A DNA stretch of 22,876 bases. Source: Caryophanales bacterium UBA5364. GTDB lineage: Bacteria; Bacillota_I; Bacilli_A; RF39; UBA660. The notes under the pieces were generated by a model that saw only the letters and a list, made by a program, of their open reading frames with translations, was not told where the DNA came from and made no database searches. The stretch lies in contig DHPM01000007.1 of the NCBI GenBank assembly GCA_002410935.1, positions 85,631-108,506 of the forward strand, written 5' to 3'. The position numbers and the translations under genes are program-made. Shown here in pieces: positions 1 through 7,649 of the stretch. Every line of letters starts with the position of its first letter. Positions within the stretch are counted from its first letter, which is position 1.

Positions 1-315
1 ATTCAAAAAATAATTAATGCTAATAAATTCGAAGTAGCCATTTTAACGCATATTAATTCGTTAAATGAAGCTATTGAAAAGGTAAAATATATAAGAAAAT
101 ATTTTAAGGATATTACAATTATTCCGGTTCCTAAAGCTATTTCTAAAACTAAAATGGTACATACTGAAGGTGCTATTTTAATTGATGACTATTCTAAAAA
201 TATTAAGGAATGGTGTGAAGAAGGCGGAATTGGAATTATGTTTTCCCAACAATTAAAAGATAAAGGATATCCAGTAATTAATCGTTTAGATCAAATTTTA
301 GATATGGATTTATAA
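1..315 (+). CDS. HAD-superfamily (deoxy)nucleotidase-like protein, 3' end only
   Basis: The frame is open from base 1 to a TAA at 313-315, giving the last 104 residues of a protein whose start lies outside the window. HAD-type C-terminal motifs are visible in order: ILTH near residue 19 (motif II position), a Lys in AISKTKM near residue 50 (motif III), and ILIDDYSKNIKEW from about residue 60 (motif IV acidic pair). The LIDDYSKNIKEW pattern with a Gly-rich loop after it is typical of small 5'(3')-deoxyribonucleotidase-like HAD proteins, which remove phosphate from nucleoside monophosphates in the cytosol. The nucleophile Asp motif would be upstream and cannot be checked. Only 17 bases separate the stop from the next gene, so cotranscription is likely. 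HAD family membership is fairly secure; the nucleotidase substrate is an inference. Confidence 0.6.
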   Translation: MQKIINANKFEVAILTHINSLNEAIEKVKYIRKYFKDITIIPVPKAISKTKMVHTEGAILIDDYSKNIKEWCEEGGIGIMFSQQLKDKGYPVINRLDQILDMDL

Positions 316-332
316 TGTAAGGGAGGGGTAGT

Positions 333-1583
333 ATGGTAAAAGTTAATTATGAGTTAGCTTTTTTAATTAACCAATTATTAAGAAAAAATAATTCAGGTCG
401 ATACATGCCAAGTTATTCACCTGAGTTTTGTGTTTTCTCAAACGAAGAATTAAGTCAAATAAAAAAATTAGACTTAATTAACTTTTCTAATATAGGTGAA
501 TTAGTTAAACTACCTGATTTAAAAGACTTAATAATTAATAGTGTTAACTTATCAAATTTCACTAGTGTTATACCATTGGAACAAAATCCTTATATTAATC
601 ATATTAAAGATTTTAAACCTCTTAGTAATTTAGTGCAATTAGAATCATTAAAGATAAATAACGATATCTATCTTGAAGAATTAGATATTACTCCCTTAAA
701 GAATTTACGTCAATTAATTTTAACTAATAATCCTAACCTTAAAACAATTGTTGGACTAGATACGTTAAAAAGATTAGAACAAGTTATTATTTATGGTAAT
801 GATTTAGAGATGAATTTAGATATTCAAAAATATATTGAAAATACTATTCAGTCTGAAACTAATGTTATAGATATTAGTTTATATCCTCAAATTGTTAAAA
901 AGAATCCTGCTTTAGGTAAATATATGGTTGATTGTTCAGTACTGGGCTATACTCATTTAAAGTTTGCTGAACAAGTAGCGTTCGTTGATTGTGCTATTAT
1001 TGATGTTAAATCAACTAAACAAATGTATGATGCTTGTAATGGTATTATCCGTAAGAACAAAGTTGATAAAATGAATACCTTAGATAAAATAGGGTTTGCT
1101 TATAATTTTGTTGTTAAGAATGTTAAATTTGATAATGAAGGCTTATATCAAAGAATGTTAGAATATTATAAAATGAAAGAAAAATATAATGAGATTCCTA
1201 GTTTTATTAAAAAGAAATTTGCGATGCTTCATAGTAGTTACACGGCTTTAATGTATCATCGTTCTAATTGTGAGGGTTATGTTAATTTAATGAAGTTTAT
1301 GCTTTCATTAGTTAATGTAAAAAGTTATGATGTTCATTGCATTGATCCTAGATATGGAGAATTTGAACGTTCTAATCACGCTATGATTAGAATTCCATAT
1401 AAGGGTAGGTGGTATTACTGTGATCCAACCTTTGAACACAATACTAAACAAAATTATTTCATGTTGACTAAGGAACAGATATCAAAAACACATATTTTAA
1501 ATAGTTATGAATTACAGTTAGGTGAGGTGTATCCAAATGAACGATATATTGAAGCAAATAATACAAGAAAAAGTAGATATTAA
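333..1583 (+). CDS. Leucine-rich-repeat / transglutaminase-like cysteine peptidase domain protein
   Basis: 416 residues, start ATG 333 behind the strong Shine-Dalgarno GGGAGGGG (321-328). There is no signal peptide or membrane helix, so it is likely cytosolic. Residues about 38-160 form four or so irregular leucine-rich repeats (LKDLIINSVNLSN, LESLKINN, LRQLILTNNPNLK, LEQVIIYGND). Residues about 250-375 carry a transglutaminase-like core with all three catalytic positions: Cys313 in NCEGYVNLMKFML, His349 in SNHAMIRI and Asp364 in YYCDPTFE. Proteins with this core are cysteine peptidases, amidases or transferases; LRRs usually bind a protein partner. The substrate is unknown. The 3' end overlaps the next gene by 47 bases, so the two products are probably made together. 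The domain calls rest on visible motifs; any joint role with the neighbour is inference. Confidence 0.75.
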   Translation: MVKVNYELAFLINQLLRKNNSGRYMPSYSPEFCVFSNEELSQIKKLDLINFSNIGELVKLPDLKDLIINSVNLSNFTSVIPLEQNPYINHIKDFKPLSNLVQLESLKINNDIYLEELDITPLKNLRQLILTNNPNLKTIVGLDTLKRLEQVIIYGNDLEMNLDIQKYIENTIQSETNVIDISLYPQIVKKNPALGKYMVDCSVLGYTHLKFAEQVAFVDCAIIDVKSTKQMYDACNGIIRKNKVDKMNTLDKIGFAYNFVVKNVKFDNEGLYQRMLEYYKMKEKYNEIPSFIKKKFAMLHSSYTALMYHRSNCEGYVNLMKFMLSLVNVKSYDVHCIDPRYGEFERSNHAMIRIPYKGRWYYCDPTFEHNTKQNYFMLTKEQISKTHILNSYELQLGEVYPNERYIEANNTRKSRY

Positions 1584-3072
1584 TAATGATAATGCTAATA
1601 TAAGTTATTATCTTAACCTATTAGATGAAAACAAATCTGAGTTACTTGATATACTATCTAAAATTGAAAAAGATAAGTTATATAAAAGCCCAATTCATGG
1701 TATATATCATAGTGAAAAAGTATTATTTTTCTCTTATATGTTAGCTAAATTAGAGAATTTAGATGATGTTGATAAACAAATTATAATTGATGCTGCTATC
1801 TATCATGATATGGGACGTCAAAATGATAACGAAGAAGTTTTTCATGGATATGCTAGTGCTATTAGGGTTGAAAAGGTTGCTAAACATCCTATTTATAAAG
1901 ATAAAAACAACTTAAGAATGTTAAAGGCAATTATTGAAGGTCATTCAATGCCGGAAGACCGAAAATATTCATCTTGCTTTTACTATGAATTAGAGGATGA
2001 AATAACACCTGATATTAAGGATAGATATGATAAATTGTATGACATATTAAAAGATGCTGATGCATTAGATCGTTTACGTTTTCATAGCCGTAGTTCCGCA
2101 ACTCTTGATGAAAGGTTTTTAAGGCTAGAGGCCTCTAAGAAAATGATTAATTGTTCTAAGGAAATTAATGCGTTATACTATAAAATTATTAAGTTTAATC
2201 AGTCTGATGTTGTAATTGAAAATGATGAACAAAAAAAGTGTTATCATGGAATAGGGTTTGATTTTTTTAAGATAGCTTCAATTATTGAAAATGGGATTTT
2301 AAGTAAAGATGAGATGATAAATAGGCGACTAGATGTTCCCACTAATTTTGATGGTGGTAATGCTGATCGTTGGATATCAGTAGTTGATGGAAGCATGGTT
2401 GATCAAAAATTAAGCGCTTATTGTAGTTTTATTATGCATGGTGTAAGCTTTGAATGTTGTGTTCCTAAAATGCACCAATCTCTGCCATATTCAGAAAGAG
2501 CTTATGCCCTATTAAAGGGGTTACCATTTGATAAGGGTGAACATAAAGACGAAAAGTATGTTTATAATCAAATACCTGTTTCGAATATCAAAAAAATTAA
2601 TATTCCTAAAAACTATGTTAATGCTAATATAAAAGATTTATCATATATTTTTAATTCTTTATGTTTTGATTCGTTCTATGACCGAATTAAGTATTATATT
2701 AAGAGAGTAGAAGCAAATGGTACTAAGATAGATAGCGAATCACTAGAAAATAGTTTAGTTGAATATAAAAGAATTTTAGATGAATATAATCATTTTGATG
2801 TGCAACAAAAGGATGCCATTTCTGACCGTATGCCTATTATTTTAGAAAAAGAAAGATGTAAGGTTAATAAGGTTATTCAAGGTTGGATGTATGATTATTA
2901 TAAAAAAGAGTTAAATCAAGATGAAATAACGGTCTGCGACGTTGTTCGTCACGAACTTAAGAAAGTTAATTATCATTACAATATAAGTGATGACATTGAT
3001 AATCTTTGTTTTACAATTGAACCAGATAAATCACTGGATGAAAAAGATAAAGGTCATCAAATATGCAGATAA
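1537..3072 (+). CDS. HD-domain phosphohydrolase with ADP-ribosyltransferase-like C-terminal region
   Basis: 511 residues from ATG 1537. This start is preferred over the in-frame GTG at 1522 because the Shine-Dalgarno AGGTGAGG (1520-1527) lies at normal distance from 1537 and covers the GTG. The N-terminal half is an HD domain: His54 and His58 (HGIYHSEKV), His90-Asp91 (AAIYHDMGR), His136 (IIEGHS) and Asp173/Asp175 (LKDADALDR), a full metal-binding set for phosphate-ester hydrolysis. After residue 230 the pattern changes: YHGIGFDFFKIASIIENGIL (236-255) resembles the HGT...IL..G opening of ADP-ribosyltransferase folds, and DEKYVYNQIPVSNIKKINIP (338-357) resembles their closing Glu strand. The last 150 residues look helical and are not recognised. 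The HD call is strong; the transferase call is tentative and needs structure comparison. The gene overlaps the LRR/transglutaminase gene and ends before a hairpin terminator. Confidence 0.7.
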   Translation: MNDILKQIIQEKVDINNDNANISYYLNLLDENKSELLDILSKIEKDKLYKSPIHGIYHSEKVLFFSYMLAKLENLDDVDKQIIIDAAIYHDMGRQNDNEEVFHGYASAIRVEKVAKHPIYKDKNNLRMLKAIIEGHSMPEDRKYSSCFYYELEDEITPDIKDRYDKLYDILKDADALDRLRFHSRSSATLDERFLRLEASKKMINCSKEINALYYKIIKFNQSDVVIENDEQKKCYHGIGFDFFKIASIIENGILSKDEMINRRLDVPTNFDGGNADRWISVVDGSMVDQKLSAYCSFIMHGVSFECCVPKMHQSLPYSERAYALLKGLPFDKGEHKDEKYVYNQIPVSNIKKINIPKNYVNANIKDLSYIFNSLCFDSFYDRIKYYIKRVEANGTKIDSESLENSLVEYKRILDEYNHFDVQQKDAISDRMPIILEKERCKVNKVIQGWMYDYYKKELNQDEITVCDVVRHELKKVNYHYNISDDIDNLCFTIEPDKSLDEKDKGHQICR

Positions 3073-3142
3073 AGGATTGATTATTATATAAAAAATATAA
3101 TTCAATGTTACAATTATTTATGGAAAAGATTAGTTGTCAAGT

Positions 3143-3170
3143 AAACACACAAATGTGTGTTTTTATTGTT
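3143..3170 (+). terminator. Intrinsic terminator after the HD-domain gene
   Basis: AAACACAC (3143-3150), loop AAAT, GTGTGTTT (3155-3162), then a U-rich tail TTATTGTT. The 8-bp stem is perfect, but the tail is interrupted by A and G. It lies 70 bases past the stop of the HD-domain gene and before the murE promoter region, so it separates the two transcription units. Confidence 0.6.
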
Positions 3171-3194
3171 TTAAAATTGAATATATAGTAAAAT
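3166..3194 (+). promoter_or_regulatory. Candidate sigma-A promoter for the murE-mraY group
   Basis: TTGTTT (3166-3171), 17-base spacer, TAAAAT (3189-3194), about 20 bases before the ATG at 3216. The -10 box matches at five of six positions, but the -35 box matches only at TTG. The -35 overlaps the tail of the preceding terminator. AT-rich sequence makes chance matches easy, so this is weak support. Confidence 0.35.
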
Positions 3195-3215
3195 AATAAT
3201 ATTAGGAAGTGATTT

Positions 3216-4571
3216 ATGATAAATATACAAAGTGATTCAAGAAAAATTAAACAAGGTGATACCTTTGTTGCACTTCGTGGTATTAGTAGTGATGGACATG
3301 ATTATATTGAACGTGCTATTAGTAATGGTGCTATAAAGGTTATTGCTGAGGAAGGCAATTATGAAGTTGAAACTGTGATTGTCCCGAATACGAGAGAGTA
3401 TTTAAATAAGTATCTATATGACAATTATAGTAAATATTTAGAAGAAATGACAATTATAGGGATAACAGGTACTAATGGTAAAACAACTAGTGCTTATCTT
3501 ATTTATGATGCTTTAAATAAATTAGGTATTAAATGTGCTTATATTGGAACTGTTGGTTTTTATATGGATGGTAAAGTAGCAAGTTTAAATAACACTAGTC
3601 CTGATGTATGTGATTTATATGATTTATTAATTGAAGCATATGAAAATGGTTATAAACATGTTGCCTTAGAAGCTAGTAGTCAAGGTTTAGATGGTGGTAG
3701 ATTAGAGGGTATCCCGTTTGATTATGCTATTTTCAGCAATTTAACTCAAGACCATTTAGATCATCATAAAACAATGGAAAATTATGCTTTAGCAAAACAA
3801 TTATTATTTAAAAAATTAAAACCAAATGGCATAAGCATTGTTAATTATGATGATGCTTATAAAGATTATTTTATAACTGATAATACTATTTATTATGGAA
3901 AAAATGGTGGAGACTTTAAAATAACCGATATGGAACTTACCAATCAATATAGTAAATTTAAATATGTATATAATGGTGTAGAACACGAAATAACTTCATC
4001 ATTATTAGGTGACTATAATGTATTTAATATGCTAGTTAATATTATTGTCCTAACTAATTTAGGTATCAGTGATGAAGATATTAAGAATATTATTCCTAAA
4101 GTAAAAGCGCCAGCTGGTCGTATGGATACAGTAATGTATAAAAATAATAGTATTATTGTTGATTATGCACATACTCCTGATGCTATTGAAAAAATAATTA
4201 ATGCAGCTAAAAACGTTACTACTGGTAATATTTATACAGTGTTTGGTTGTACTGGAGATCGAGATCGTACTAAACGACCAATCATGACTAAAATGGTAAC
4301 TGATTTATGTAAATATGCTATTATTACTAACGATGATCCTCATTATGAAGACCCTGAGCAAATAGTTAGTGATATGACTACTAATTTAACTAATACTAAT
4401 TATGAGGTTTGTTTAGATCGTAAAGAAGCTATTATAAAAGGAATTAATTTGTTAGAAGATAATGACATTTTATTAATTTTAGGTAAAGGTCATGAAGAAG
4501 TAATGATTGTAAAAGATAAAAAAATACCTATGAATGATAAAAGAATTGTTCTAGAGTATCTTAAAAATTAG
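3216..4571 (+). CDS. murE: MurE-type UDP-MurNAc-peptide ligase paralogue 1 (divergent substrate motif)
   Basis: 451 residues, ATG 3216 with Shine-Dalgarno AGGAAGTG. Mur ligases add an amino acid to UDP-MurNAc-dipeptide using ATP in the cytosol. The N-terminal SDSRKIKQGDTFVAL (6-20) is the MurE uridine-binding region, GITGTNGKT (82-90) is the P-loop, Lys194 in AKQLLF is the carbamylated lysine position, VDYAHTPDAIEK (315-326) is a family signature and GKGHE (423-427) is near the C-terminus. It departs from standard MurE in three places: SSQ (154-156) instead of SSH, GCTGDRD instead of GCGGDRD, and DDPH (373-376) where meso-diaminopimelate enzymes have DNPR. Loss of the Arg argues against meso-DAP as substrate; L-Lys or another amino acid is possible. 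The paralogue follows 52 bases downstream. Family is certain; substrate is inference. Confidence 0.85.
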   Translation: MINIQSDSRKIKQGDTFVALRGISSDGHDYIERAISNGAIKVIAEEGNYEVETVIVPNTREYLNKYLYDNYSKYLEEMTIIGITGTNGKTTSAYLIYDALNKLGIKCAYIGTVGFYMDGKVASLNNTSPDVCDLYDLLIEAYENGYKHVALEASSQGLDGGRLEGIPFDYAIFSNLTQDHLDHHKTMENYALAKQLLFKKLKPNGISIVNYDDAYKDYFITDNTIYYGKNGGDFKITDMELTNQYSKFKYVYNGVEHEITSSLLGDYNVFNMLVNIIVLTNLGISDEDIKNIIPKVKAPAGRMDTVMYKNNSIIVDYAHTPDAIEKIINAAKNVTTGNIYTVFGCTGDRDRTKRPIMTKMVTDLCKYAIITNDDPHYEDPEQIVSDMTTNLTNTNYEVCLDRKEAIIKGINLLEDNDILLILGKGHEEVMIVKDKKIPMNDKRIVLEYLKN

Positions 4572-4578
4572 GATAAAG

Positions 4579-4622
4579 AAACACTTTAATGTATTTGAAT
4601 AAGATATATTGAGGTGTTTTTT
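4579..4622 (+). promoter_or_regulatory. Long hairpin between the two murE genes burying the downstream Shine-Dalgarno
   Basis: The 5' arm 4579-4594 (AAACACTTTAATGTAT) pairs along all 16 positions with the 3' arm 4604-4619 (ATATATTGAGGTGTTT), including three G-U pairs, around a 9-base loop TTGAATAAG. The 3' arm contains GAGGTG (4611-4616), the Shine-Dalgarno site of the second murE (ATG 4624), and is followed by T's to 4622. It could act as a weak terminator or attenuator, or as a translational gate. Pairing is read directly; function is inferred. Confidence 0.55.
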
Positions 4623-4623
4623 A

Positions 4624-5955
4624 ATGAATATTAAAGTAGATTCGAGGAAGGTTAAAAGAGGTGACACATTTGTTGCTTTAAGAAGTACTAATGATGGTCA
4701 CAAATATATTGAAGATGCTATTGCTGCTGGTGCTAGTTTAGTCGTTTGTGAAGAGGGTTTATATAGTGTTGATACGATGATTGTGAATGATACTAGAGAC
4801 TATTTAATTAATTATCTTAAAGATAATTATTATTCACAAATCAGTAAGTTAAAATTAATCGGGATAACTGGTACTAACGGTAAAACAACTAGTGCTTTTC
4901 TAATTCATCAAGTACTAAATAAATTAGATATAAAGTGTGCTTATATCGGAACAATAGGTTTATATATTGAAAAAAAGATACGTGACTTACCCAATACAAC
5001 ACCAGATATATTAGACATATATGAAATACTATTTGAGTGTGCTGAAAAAGAAGTAGAATATGTAGTTATGGAAGTAAGTAGTCATGCTTTAGATATGAGA
5101 CGGGTAGATGGATTAGAATATGATTATACCCTGTTTACTAATCTTACCCAAGATCATTTAAATTATCATGGAACCATGGATAATTATTGTAACGCTAAAC
5201 AAAAGTTATTTAAAATGTTAAAAAGCGGGGGTAAATCAATTGTCAATGTTGATGATGATTACAGCAAACATTTTATTAGTAAAGATACAATTACATATGG
5301 TTTTAATAAAAGTGATTACCAATTGTCGGATTATGAAATTATCAATAATATAACTTACTTTAAAGTAAATAATAATGAATATCATATAAAACTATTAGGT
5401 AAACATAATGTCTATAACATGTTAAATGTTATCATAGTATTAAAAGATATTGGTTTTAGTGATATGATCATAAAAGAAGCGATAAGTGAACTTACACCGC
5501 CACCTGGACGAATGGATATTATCCATCACAAAAGTAATTTAGCGATTGTTGACTATGCTCATACTCCAGATGCAGTTGAGAAAATAATTAATGCCGTCAG
5601 GGAATTTGCTCAAAATAATATTATAACGATTGTTGGTTGTGGTGGAAACCGAGATAAAGCTAAACGACCTATTATGGCTAAAATAGCAACTGATTTATCT
5701 GATTATGTAATATTCACTAGTGACAATCCACGCTTAGAAGAGCCAGATGAAATCATTAATGATATGGTTGATGGACTTGACAATTTAAACTATGAAATAG
5801 AGTCAAATCGTGAAAAAGCCATTAAAAAAGGTATACAAAAACTAAATAATAGTGATATACTATTAGTACTTGGAAAGGGTCATGAAACATACCAAATAAT
5901 TGGAGATAAGAAAATAGATTTTGATGACAAAAAAATTATAATAGACAACTTATAG
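4624..5955 (+). CDS. murE: MurE: UDP-MurNAc-tripeptide synthetase, meso-DAP-type motif
   Basis: 443 residues from ATG 4624. This start is chosen over the in-frame TTG 4609 because GAGGTG (4611-4616) is spaced seven bases before it and the N-terminus MNIKVDSRKVKRGDTFVAL then aligns with paralogue 1. Motifs are canonical throughout: P-loop GITGTNGKTT (80-89), VMEVSSHAL (148-156), Lys192 in AKQKLF, GCGGNRDKAKRP (338-349), DNPR (367-370) and LGKGHE (416-421). In MurE the Arg of DNPR recognises meso-diaminopimelate, so this copy probably adds meso-DAP to UDP-MurNAc-L-Ala-D-Glu. Similarity to the upstream paralogue covers the whole length, so they arose by duplication. The stop (5953-5955) directly abuts the Shine-Dalgarno of mraY, which supports cotranscription. 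Confidence 0.9.
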   Translation: MNIKVDSRKVKRGDTFVALRSTNDGHKYIEDAIAAGASLVVCEEGLYSVDTMIVNDTRDYLINYLKDNYYSQISKLKLIGITGTNGKTTSAFLIHQVLNKLDIKCAYIGTIGLYIEKKIRDLPNTTPDILDIYEILFECAEKEVEYVVMEVSSHALDMRRVDGLEYDYTLFTNLTQDHLNYHGTMDNYCNAKQKLFKMLKSGGKSIVNVDDDYSKHFISKDTITYGFNKSDYQLSDYEIINNITYFKVNNNEYHIKLLGKHNVYNMLNVIIVLKDIGFSDMIIKEAISELTPPPGRMDIIHHKSNLAIVDYAHTPDAVEKIINAVREFAQNNIITIVGCGGNRDKAKRPIMAKIATDLSDYVIFTSDNPRLEEPDEIINDMVDGLDNLNYEIESNREKAIKKGIQKLNNSDILLVLGKGHETYQIIGDKKIDFDDKKIIIDNL

Positions 5956-5966
5956 GAGATGGTAAT

Positions 5967-6959
5967 ATGTTGATTTTAGCAAAAGCAATGTTAGCGATGA
6001 TGTTAGGGTTTGTTGCATCAGTAGTATTTGGACTTATTTTAATACCATTATTAAAAAGAGCAAACATTAGACAAAAAGTAAGTGTTTTTTTAGAAAAGAA
6101 TCATAAGAAAAAGGATGGTACACCAACAATGGGAGGTTTAATTTTTATTATACCTACCTTAATGGTTGTTACCTTTTTACTTCTTACAGACCGAATGGAG
6201 TTCTCAGAAAACTTATTTCTCGTTTTATTTGTTTTTATTACTTATGCTTTATTAGGTTTTGTTGATGATTATTTAATTATTAAAAGGCGTAGTAATGATG
6301 GACTTACAGAAATTCAAAAATTATTTTGGCAACTAGCAATTGCTTTAATCTTCTTTTATATCTTTATGAGAAGTGGTAATGAACCAATTCTAAATATTTA
6401 CACTTTAGGTATTAATATTGATATGGGTTGGTTTTATGGGATTTTCTTATTATTTGTTTTAGTTGCAAGTAGTAATGCTGTAAATATTACTGATGGTTTA
6501 GATGGATTAGCAGGAGGGCTTTCAGCAATTGCTTTCTTAGCCTTCGGATTGATTTGTTGGAATGCATTATGGGTTGTAGGGTATCAAGAAATAGCTATTT
6601 TTTGTTTTATATTAGTTGGAAGTTTATTAGGGTTTCTAGTATTTAATACTTATCCTGCTAGAATCTTTATGGGTGATACGGGTTCTTTAACACTAGGAGC
6701 AACTCTTGCCTCAATTTCTTTAATCACTAGTCATGAATTGACATTTGTCATTGTAGCAGGAGTATTTGTAATTGAAACATTAGTATCAATTATTCAAATG
6801 TTTGGAATTATGGTGTTAAAGAAAAAAATATTTATTATGGCACCACTTCACCATCATTTTGAAAAAAAAGGATATCATGAAAATGATATCGTTAAAGGAT
6901 TTTGGATTGTTGGTTTAATTTTAGGAATGGCTGCTATTGCCTTTGGTGTTTGGATTTAA
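5967..6959 (+). CDS. mraY: MraY: phospho-MurNAc-pentapeptide translocase
   Basis: 330 residues, ATG 5967 with Shine-Dalgarno GGAGATGG directly after the murE stop. MraY transfers phospho-MurNAc-pentapeptide from UDP to undecaprenyl phosphate at the inner face of the membrane, making lipid I. Family signatures are intact: TPTMGG (52-57), the acidic pair D100-D101 in GFVDDYLIIKRR, NITDGLDGLAGG (173-184), FMGDTGS (234-240) and PLHHHFE (293-299). About ten hydrophobic segments span the protein, as expected. Length is normal. It lies directly after MurE, as in many dcw-type clusters, but murF, murD and murG do not follow. The next gene begins one base after its stop. Confidence 0.95.
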   Translation: MLILAKAMLAMMLGFVASVVFGLILIPLLKRANIRQKVSVFLEKNHKKKDGTPTMGGLIFIIPTLMVVTFLLLTDRMEFSENLFLVLFVFITYALLGFVDDYLIIKRRSNDGLTEIQKLFWQLAIALIFFYIFMRSGNEPILNIYTLGINIDMGWFYGIFLLFVLVASSNAVNITDGLDGLAGGLSAIAFLAFGLICWNALWVVGYQEIAIFCFILVGSLLGFLVFNTYPARIFMGDTGSLTLGATLASISLITSHELTFVIVAGVFVIETLVSIIQMFGIMVLKKKIFIMAPLHHHFEKKGYHENDIVKGFWIVGLILGMAAIAFGVWI

Positions 6960-6960
6960 A

Positions 6961-7638
6961 ATGGAATTAATATCTCACCGAGGTAATAATAATCATTATT
7001 ATTTTGAAAATACTAAAGATGCTATTTTAAATAGTCTTCGTAAAAGTTATATTGCTGGAGTAGAAATTGATGTTAGAATAACAAAAGATAAGAAAATTGT
7101 TCTTAGTCATGATCCCTTTGTTGATTTAGCAAGTGATGGGATGGGAGAAATAAAAGATTTAACTTTAGCAGAACTTAAAGATTTAACATTTGGAACGAAA
7201 GCAAAAATATCTACCTTAGATGAAGTATTAAGTGAAATAAATAATAATAAGAAGATCATTATTGAATTAAAAGAAGAATCTAAAAAATATAAGGAGTTTG
7301 CTGATATTGTTTATAGGATTATAAAAAAATATCCTTATTTAAATATATCGGTATGTAGTTTTAATTATAGATTAGCTAAATACTTTAAAAGTAATTATAA
7401 GGATATTAAAGTCGGGTTAATTATTGGTTATAAGACCAATACACTTCGTTTTTATAATCATTTTGACTTTAATTCAATCATTAAAAGATATGCTTTTCGG
7501 GCTCAAAAAGGTGATTATATTTGGACTATTAACGATGTTAAAGAATTATCTAATCTACGAAAAGATGTATTTATTATTACAGATAAACCATATTTGTTAA
7601 AATCATATATTATTAAAGATAAAATAAAAAACGCTTAA
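6961..7638 (+). CDS. Glycerophosphodiester phosphodiesterase family protein
   Basis: 226 residues from ATG 6961, one base after the mraY stop. A TTG at 6937 would overlap mraY and add a non-conserved leader, so it is rejected. GDPD enzymes hydrolyse glycerophosphodiesters to sn-glycerol-3-phosphate and an alcohol. The catalytic set is present: His6-Arg7 (ISHRG), Glu16 (FENT), Glu35 and Asp37 (GVEIDVR) and His50 (LSHDPF). The C-terminal YIWTINDVKE and ITDKP match the family's last strands. There is no signal peptide, so the enzyme is likely cytosolic and may recycle phospholipid head groups. No strong Shine-Dalgarno is visible, so translation probably depends on coupling to mraY. The stop codon lies in the loop of the terminator hairpin. 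The wall-gene location looks like operon convenience, since no direct pathway link is known. Confidence 0.85.
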   Translation: MELISHRGNNNHYYFENTKDAILNSLRKSYIAGVEIDVRITKDKKIVLSHDPFVDLASDGMGEIKDLTLAELKDLTFGTKAKISTLDEVLSEINNNKKIIIELKEESKKYKEFADIVYRIIKKYPYLNISVCSFNYRLAKYFKSNYKDIKVGLIIGYKTNTLRFYNHFDFNSIIKRYAFRAQKGDYIWTINDVKELSNLRKDVFIITDKPYLLKSYIIKDKIKNA

Positions 7639-7649
7639 TGCGTTTTTTT
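7626..7649. terminator. Bidirectional terminator between convergent genes
   Basis: AAAAAACGC (7626-7634), loop TTAAT, GCGTTTTTT (7640-7648), with a T-run on each strand. The gdpD stop TAA (7636-7638) falls in the loop, and the stop of the minus-strand gene (7648-7650) touches the other edge. It can serve both genes. Confidence 0.8.

Noticed and set aside
1522..1536. GTG start five codons upstream for the HD-domain gene
   Set aside because: The Shine-Dalgarno AGGTGAGG overlaps this codon and is properly spaced for ATG 1537.
4609..4623. TTG start five codons upstream for the second murE
   Set aside because: GAGGTG (4611-4616) lies inside that extension and serves ATG 4624; alignment with paralogue 1 also begins there.
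3216..5955. Assembly duplication of one murE
   Set aside because: The two copies differ throughout in protein and DNA, including active-site motifs, so they are true paralogues.
6937..6960. TTG start giving the phosphodiesterase eight extra residues overlapping mraY
   Set aside because: The family starts near the HRG motif, and ATG 6961 yields the normal spacing (HRG at residues 6-8).
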